Assembly (NCBI RefSeq): GCF_000346465.2
Contig: NC_034015.1
Span: 4,061,882 to 4,125,881, forward strand
Source: Prunus persica
Taxonomy: Eukaryota > Streptophyta > Magnoliopsida > Rosales > Rosaceae
Length of the DNA: 64,000 bases
Reading direction: 5' to 3'
Position 1 is the stretch's first letter. Each line of letters starts with the position of its first letter. Below are positions 58,364 through 64,000 of this stretch, piece by piece. The notes under the pieces were generated by a model that was not told the DNA's origin, made no database searches, and worked only from the letters and a program-made list of their open reading frames with translations. The position numbers were made by a program, and so were the translations under genes.

Positions 58364-58428
<65 letters not shown>
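58364..58428 (+). repeat. (CT)n microsatellite inside LTR C
   Basis: About 31 uninterrupted CT repeats, at the equivalent place to the (GA)n of LTR A and B when orientation is allowed for. Confidence 0.96.
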
Positions 58429-58429
<1 letters not shown>

Positions 58430-59694
58430 GCGAAACAGCCCCCCCTTTGTGCGACGGCAGCAACTTCTCCAAGTCGCCACCGCCACCACACGCCGCCACT
58501 TAGGGCGGCACCGGTCTTGTTCGAACCGCCACCTCCTCCTCCTCTTCTCATCCCATCCGGTCTTCACCGCAGTCAGCCACTCCAGCCGCCGAAAATTATA
58601 GAAAACCAGCGGTTTTCACAGATTTTTAGACCTCTTGTTCTCTCTCATTTATTCACCAATTCAGTCAAGTAAGGTATGGATTCTTGACTATTTTCTATGC
58701 TCTAGCTGATGGTTGGGTAGGATTTCTTTGATTTTGAGCCTAGGTTAGTTGATTTTCAATTTGAAATTCGGCCAGTTTTGGATTTAGTATTTCGGCTACT
58801 TCTGATCACTTTTTGGGGTAGACCCAAGAACAAAAGTGACTCCAAATAGGGTGTTATACCTAGGGTAGAAGTCTTAGCTCGAGATGTTGAGATTTTCCGG
58901 CGAAACGTTATCGCTTTGGACACCCACGTGCTGCCGGCAGGTGTGGCGGCGCGTGGGAACTGTAGCAAAGATGCATTTTTATCCCAAAGTGATCTCCTGG
59001 TCCTCATGAGCACGTAGGTACTTTCGGATTTCAATTTGGATACTGTTTGAGTCTCGAATGGATTTCGCCTATTGTGCGTTATCCGGATTCAATAGGTTTG
59101 AACCGTTGAATAGTCTTGAATTTAATATATGTTAATCTAGCCATTTCTAGGATCGTGTAGGAATTCACCGATCTCGTGAATCAGAGCCCTGAATGTTCCG
59201 GTTTAATAACTTAAAGTTTATGTTTATAATAACCGTTCGATCGTGCGATCGTGAGCAATCCGACCGTCCGATCTGGACCAAACTTGGAAGACGTATATCC
59301 TAAACCTTGTGGAACCTGCAGGAACTTTTGGATCAGAATTTGGAGGTCGTGGGCCCCGTGGGCCCGTTTGACCAAGTTTGGGTAATTTGACCCTTGGTTG
59401 ACCGTGAGTCTTCTGAGGTAGTTTTACCTTCCTAGGAGGATTATAATGACCCTAGTGACAGGTCTTGAGCGTTGTTGAGTTTTGTTGATTATGTAGGATT
59501 AGGATATAAATTTCTTGTTTTGAATTCGGGGATTATCGGATGCTAGATTGTGGTTGAGGCTTATACAACTTTAGAACTTAATATATATTTTTATATATAT
59601 TTATAAAGGTATAAAAAGAGTTTAGAATGTCAGTTTGAAGTGCTATACGCACTACCCTATGTAACTTCCCGAATTTTGATTACACTGTATCACC

Positions 59695-61141
59695 CTGTGA
59701 TGATGAGGTCCCACGTGTCGTAGGTTATCCGGCGTGCAGACTGGCCCCATACGTGGCGTTGGTAGTTTCGGCGTGTAGGGAGATATTGTGATATTATGTT
59801 GAGGTCACACGTGGCATAGGTTATCCAGCGTGTTGACAGACCCCCATAGGTGGCGTTGGTAGTTTCTACGTATGGGAAGATTATGTAATATGATGATGAG
59901 GTCCCACGTGTCATAGGTTATCTGGCGTGCGGACAGGCCCCATACGTGGTGTTGGTAGTTCCGGCGTATGGGGAGATATTGTGATATGATATTGAGGTCA
60001 CACGTGTCGTAGGTTATCCGGCGTGTTGACATATCCCATACTGGCGTTGGTAGTTCCGGCGTATGAGGAGATTATGTAATATAATGATGAGGTCCCACGT
60101 GTCGTAGGTTATCCGGCGTGCGGACAGGCCCCATACGTGGTGTTGGTAGTTCTGGCGTATGGGGAGATATTGTGATATTATGTTGAGGTCACACGTGGCG
60201 TAGGTTATCCGGCTTGTTGACAGACCCTATACGTGACGTTGGTAGTTCCAGCGTATGGGGAGATTATGTAGTATGATGATGTGGTCCCACGTGTAGTAGG
60301 TTATCCGGCGTGCAGATAGGCCCCATACGTGACGTTGGTAGTTCCAGCATATGGGGAGATATTGTGATATTATGTTGAGGTCACATGCGGCGTAGGTTAT
60401 CCGGCGTGTTGACAGATCTCATACGTGGCGTTGGTAATTCCGACGTATGGGGAGATAATATAATATGATGATGAGGTCCCATGTGTCGTAGGTTATCCAG
60501 CGTGCGAACATGCCCCATATGTGGCGTTGGTAGTTTCGACATATGGGGAGATTATGTAATATGATGATAAGGTCCCACTTGTCGTAGGTTATCCGGCGTG
60601 CGAATAAGCCCCATACGTGGCGTTGGTAGTTCCGTTGTATGGGGAGATATTGTGATATTATGTTGAGGTCACACGTGCCGTAGGTTATCTAGGGGATTGA
60701 CAGACCCCATACGTGGAGTTAGTAGTTCCGGGGTATAGGGAGATTATGTAATATGATGATGAGGTCCCACGTGTCGTAGGTTATCCGGCGTGCGGACATG
60801 CCCCATACGTGGCGTTGGTAGTTCCAGCGTATGGGGAGATATTGTGATATTATGTTGAGGTCTCACGTGGCGTAAGTTATCTGGCTTGTTGACAGGCCCC
60901 ATACGTAGCATTGGTAGTTCCGGAGTATGGGGAGATTATGGGATATGATGATGAGGTCCCACGTGTCGTAGGTTATCCGGCGTGCGGACAGGCCCCATAC
61001 GTGGAGTTAGTAGTTCCGGCGTATGGGGAGATATTGTGAAATGATATGATTTAGGTCACACGTAGCGTAGGATTTTCAGGCGTGATGACAGACCCCATAA
61101 GTGGCGTTGGAATTTTCGGCGTATGGGGAGATTATGTGATT
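59695..61141 (+). repeat. 15-unit 95-bp minisatellite with two alternating unit types
   Basis: Units begin (at the GAGGTC phrase) near 59704, 59800, 59896, 59993, 60090, 60185, 60281, 60376, 60472, 60567, 60663, 60758, 60856, 60951 and 61050. Type 1 has GAGGTCCCACGTGTCGTAGG and GTGCGGACAGGCCCC; type 2 has GAGGTCACACGTGGCGTAGG and GTGTTGACAGACCCC. They alternate for most of the array, so the real period is a dimer of about 192 bp. Each unit carries CCCCATACGTGGCGTTGG and GGCGTATGGGGAG, able to form a hairpin. Confidence 0.92.
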
Positions 61142-61770
61142 AACAGAGAGATGAATAAAGGTATTGTATGTGTTTGGAATCGAGATTTTATGGAAAGAAC
61201 TACGTGTGGCTTGATCCCTCAGTAAGGGTACGTAGGCAGCCTAGGGTAGTGCCTAGGTGCAGCCTAGGGTAGTGCCTAGGTGCAGCCGTGGGTCAAACTT
61301 TACTTGTGTAGTATTGAGTATGATGCGGACCTAGTCGTTGGTCCTGCTATTTGAATGAGAACGAGATGTGTTTGTATTAGGAGGTTAAAACCTCGTATGT
61401 TGGACGTTGAGAAAATTAAATGTAGTGGATTGCTTTGACATTCTTAAGTGTGATTGAATTTATTGTTTGCCTGGTTTAAGGTATTAATTGACTTAATACC
61501 ATGCTTGGTGGTTTGTTTCGAATTGTCGGAAGGCCGAAGGCCATTTATGTGAATTGCATGAAGTTATATTGTGCGTGCTGCCTGTTGGGATATAAATTGT
61601 GAATTTTGTGCGGGTTGAAATTTTTGGAATTGTTCAAATTACAGGGGAGACTCTGCCAAATTTTCAGTAGAAAGTCTCGTTCTTTAGTACGTGGGCCCGG
61701 CATCGGGGTGATGTCAGAATTTCCACAAGATTCATCTCGGGTTTTGGGAAATTCAGGGGGGGTCCTGTTA

Positions 61771-64000
61771 ATCTCACTCTTAACAAGTTTAAGAAAGGGA
61801 TCGATTGAAGATGTTATGTTTGATGTCTTTGATTATATGGTTGGAGTTTATCTAATGAAGTTTCTGTTTGATAAAAAATAAAGGAAGAATTACAATTTTA
61901 GTCACTGGGGTTAGAGTCTATTTTAATTTTGGTCACCACACTTTCAATTTTCTGATTTTGGTCATCACATTTTGCATCGTCAGCAAATCAAGTCCAATTT
62001 GGGCATTTCGTCAGTTAAAACGCACTTGGTGCATGCGTGCATGGGCATTATTACCCTTTCGCCTCAGCCCCTCAATCAAAACTCCATTCGCGTGATTTCA
62101 AGCCACAAAATAATTTTAGGGTTATGAGATTTTCCCCAAAATGCTGGTCGATTTCGAGGGATTTGGGTTCGATATCATCCAATTGATCAAGATTTGAAAG
62201 GGTAAATCATAATTTGAAAGGGAATCATCAATTTCAAGTACTAATTCATCCATTTTGGGGGTAATTTCTTGTCTGATTTGGTGATATGTAAAGGAAACAT
62301 AAGCATCTCTTGACTTGGAATGAATTTAGCCATAACATATGGCACATAAACATTTATAATGACGGATTGATTATGCTTATTCTAGTTAAGCTAAGATTTT
62401 TTCATTTTAACCGAAGCATCTTATGATCTAGTCTCTTTGAGCACAAATATATAAAAAGGGGAAAAAGGTACGAGAGTTTACCCTTAATGACTATTTCTTG
62501 GACAAGCCAAGAATGAGCACCTTTGTAATGTCTTATTTTCTTCCTCTTCTCACAAGCTCCTCAACCCAAGACTCCAAGAGTGAAGTCTTCTACCTTACCA
62601 CACCAAAATGGAATGGAGATGAAGAGAAATCAACCTAGAGAACTTAGGTGCTAGTCTTTCTCTAGGTTGGACTGATTTTTGGCTAAGAAATATGAGAGTG
62701 AGGTGTCTCTCACATCAAAAACCCAAGAGTGGAATGCCAAAAACCCTAACTTCAAAATGTCAAAGTGTGGCTTATATATATAGCCAACAAGAAGATGCCT
62801 CTTGGGCTCATTTAACTTGTGTTGTTATACAACACATGTTCCCATGCCCAATGAGTCTTTGGGCTATTTTGTCCTTTGGCCCAAAATGCCTTTAAAGCCC
62901 AAATCGAGTCCAACAGTAAATTGACTTTACAATTAACATTTTAATTGTGATTTGTGACTTAACCAGTAAATCATATCCTTAGTCCGAATAGTTTGACTTG
63001 GTCAACCATTTTGGTCAAACATGTTGACTTTGACTTTGACCATTTACTTTCAACGTTTTATCTTCCTCATTTGTTTATCAAGTTTGTTTTCTATTCATTT
63101 GTTTCTCTAATCACATCTCTCGATGTGTGATCCATAGGTTCCATTTAGTAAGGTAGTGGGTAGTCTCAACTTCTCTAAGTTGACTTGTGAATTAAATTTT
63201 ACTATTTAATTCTTCCTATCAGTGAAGGTCAATTATGATTGAACCTTTTAGGACTTCCATAAACCATGGTTGACGGCTAGCAGCATGTCATAGTTATCCG
63301 ATCTAAATAGGGTGTAGGGAAGAACCTATTCAAATTGGAATGACTGTGCAATTGAATCCTTTTCTGTACAATACTCCTTATTCACATTATTAGATAATGT
63401 AATCTAATGGCGAATATCCTAATCTGAATTATTCCTTTATATGATTATCCTGGTAAGATTTAAAGACATTTTCTTTCAAATGTTATCCACTACTCTGCAC
63501 AGAGATTTGATTAATCATATCCTTAGTATTCTCTCTCCTTACTGAGAGTAGAGATTCCTTGTTGTACATTCACTTGCCTTCATGAATTTATTGAGAGTCC
63601 TGATAAATACTTTTAGGTCATTTCTCCTACAACACAACTATATAGTGCCTTCAAAGACAAACAACATAGCCACAAGATATATATGGTCGCATTCTAGAAC
63701 TCATGTATATGATCGCATTTAGTGTACTTGTTCTCCTGCAAGCACCTACACACATATCTAGGTGTCGATATACTCAATGACTTGAGACCTCATCATTCTC
63801 AATATATAGAGAAGATATTGTGTGGACTGGTCTTAACAGAATATCAATGTCTAATTGATACTCCTATGACCAGGAACATATTTAGGATTAAAGACCATAA
63901 TAAGTCTTTATGTATACAACCTCATTACATAGTCTTCGTGTCCACTTTTATATTCCTAGGACTATAGTTGTTTTACTGTTGTGATAATAAACTAAATATC
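61771..64000. other. Noncoding, probably retrotransposon-derived region
   Basis: The first 150 bp after LTR C include TTTTAGTCACTGGGGTTAGAG and TTTTGGTCACCACAC (each a single phrase), which resemble one end of a MULE-type MITE. From about 62400 to the window end there is CA/CT-rich DNA with GACGGCTAGCAGCATGTCAT near 63274 and a late TCGCATT-rich part. This is like noncoding internal or LTR sequence of large retrotransposons, but no boundary, primer site or domain is visible. All frames are short. Confidence 0.4.

Larger units (their letters stand above)
58131..61770 (+). mobile_element. LTR C (about 3.6 kb), same family as LTR A and B, 5' truncated
   Basis: Opposite in orientation to A and B. 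From 58138 it aligns with A starting about 65 bp inside the LTR, so the TGTAAC terminus is missing. It has the same order: TTGCGTAGAGC-type block, GTCCGTGGACACGTAGTGGGC, (CT)n, a GC-rich stretch, cis-repeats and the end block CGGGTTTTGGGAAATTCAGG followed by GGTCCTGTTA. Greater length is due mainly to a 15-unit tandem array. No coding domain and no clear target duplication are seen. Confidence 0.72.

Noticed and set aside
58135..58551. 138-codon minus-strand frame with an Arg-Glu repeat
   Set aside because: It reads through the (CT)n microsatellite of LTR C; similar Arg-Glu or Ser-Leu frames appear at 7628-7870 and 30071-30457 for the same reason.
59695..61141. CRISPR-like appearance of regularly spaced repeats
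   Set aside because: The whole 95-bp unit is repeated without unique spacers, the genome is a plant, and the same array occurs in another LTR. It is a minisatellite.
61885..61990. MULE-type MITE with TTTTAGTCACTGGGG-like end
   Set aside because: Only one end resembles such elements; no inverted partner or 9-bp duplication was found in the window.

Overview
The window is plant nuclear DNA, almost certainly a eudicot. The genes have short exons with GT-AG introns. The transposable elements are plant types: CACTA, hAT, MULE, TRIM, copia and tRNA-derived SINE. A degraded mitochondrial tRNA-Lys indicates a nuclear insert of plant mitochondrial DNA. The gene and repeat families look like those of Rosaceae, but that is an impression and was not tested. 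One assembly gap (272 N) lies at 3567-3838.

Six host genes can be modelled completely, with every splice phase closing. They are a DnaJ-72-type J-protein (14277-15773, +), a membrane steroid-binding/MAPR protein (18611-19684, -), a C-type lectin receptor-like kinase of the At1g52310 type (20803-24933, +), a GT14 core-2/I-branching-type glycosyltransferase (37981-41917, +), the mitochondrial CDP-diacylglycerol synthase TAM41 (44217-46897, -) and a SEC14/CRAL-TRIO lipid-transfer protein (53638-56880, +). They are unrelated housekeeping or signalling genes and show no sign of acting as a cluster.

Most of the rest is layered transposon. At 1-4184 a CACTA element, cut by the window edge, sits inside an hAT transposase remnant (4185-5305). 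A 7.6-kb MULE (5675-13254) has 313/322-bp terminal inverted repeats and an 8/9 target duplication. It carries a broken mudrA-like transposase and, on the opposite strand, a broken GRF-type zinc-finger gene. A solo LTR (6141-8081) is inserted in it. A second, older MULE transposase (26119-27873) faces a plant-mobile-domain gene fragment (30841-31540, -). A related solo LTR (28135-30507) separates them, and the PMD fragment is truncated by a copia LTR-gag fragment. A third copy of the same LTR family (58131-61770) holds a 15-unit tandem array. A complete Cassandra TRIM with 5S-like LTRs (35215-35807) and a TIR element (33717-35119) both sit in a decayed copy of the SEC14 gene's 5' region. The paralogous site without either insertion is at about 53080-53280.

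Smaller items are a tRNA-derived SINE, several fold-back MITEs, a mitochondrial insert followed by a LINE RNase H tail (48185-49728), and (GA)n microsatellites. Some of these microsatellites are carried by the LTR family and two lie against host splice sites. The stretches 49729-53080 and 61771-64000 look retrotransposon-derived, but no family could be assigned.
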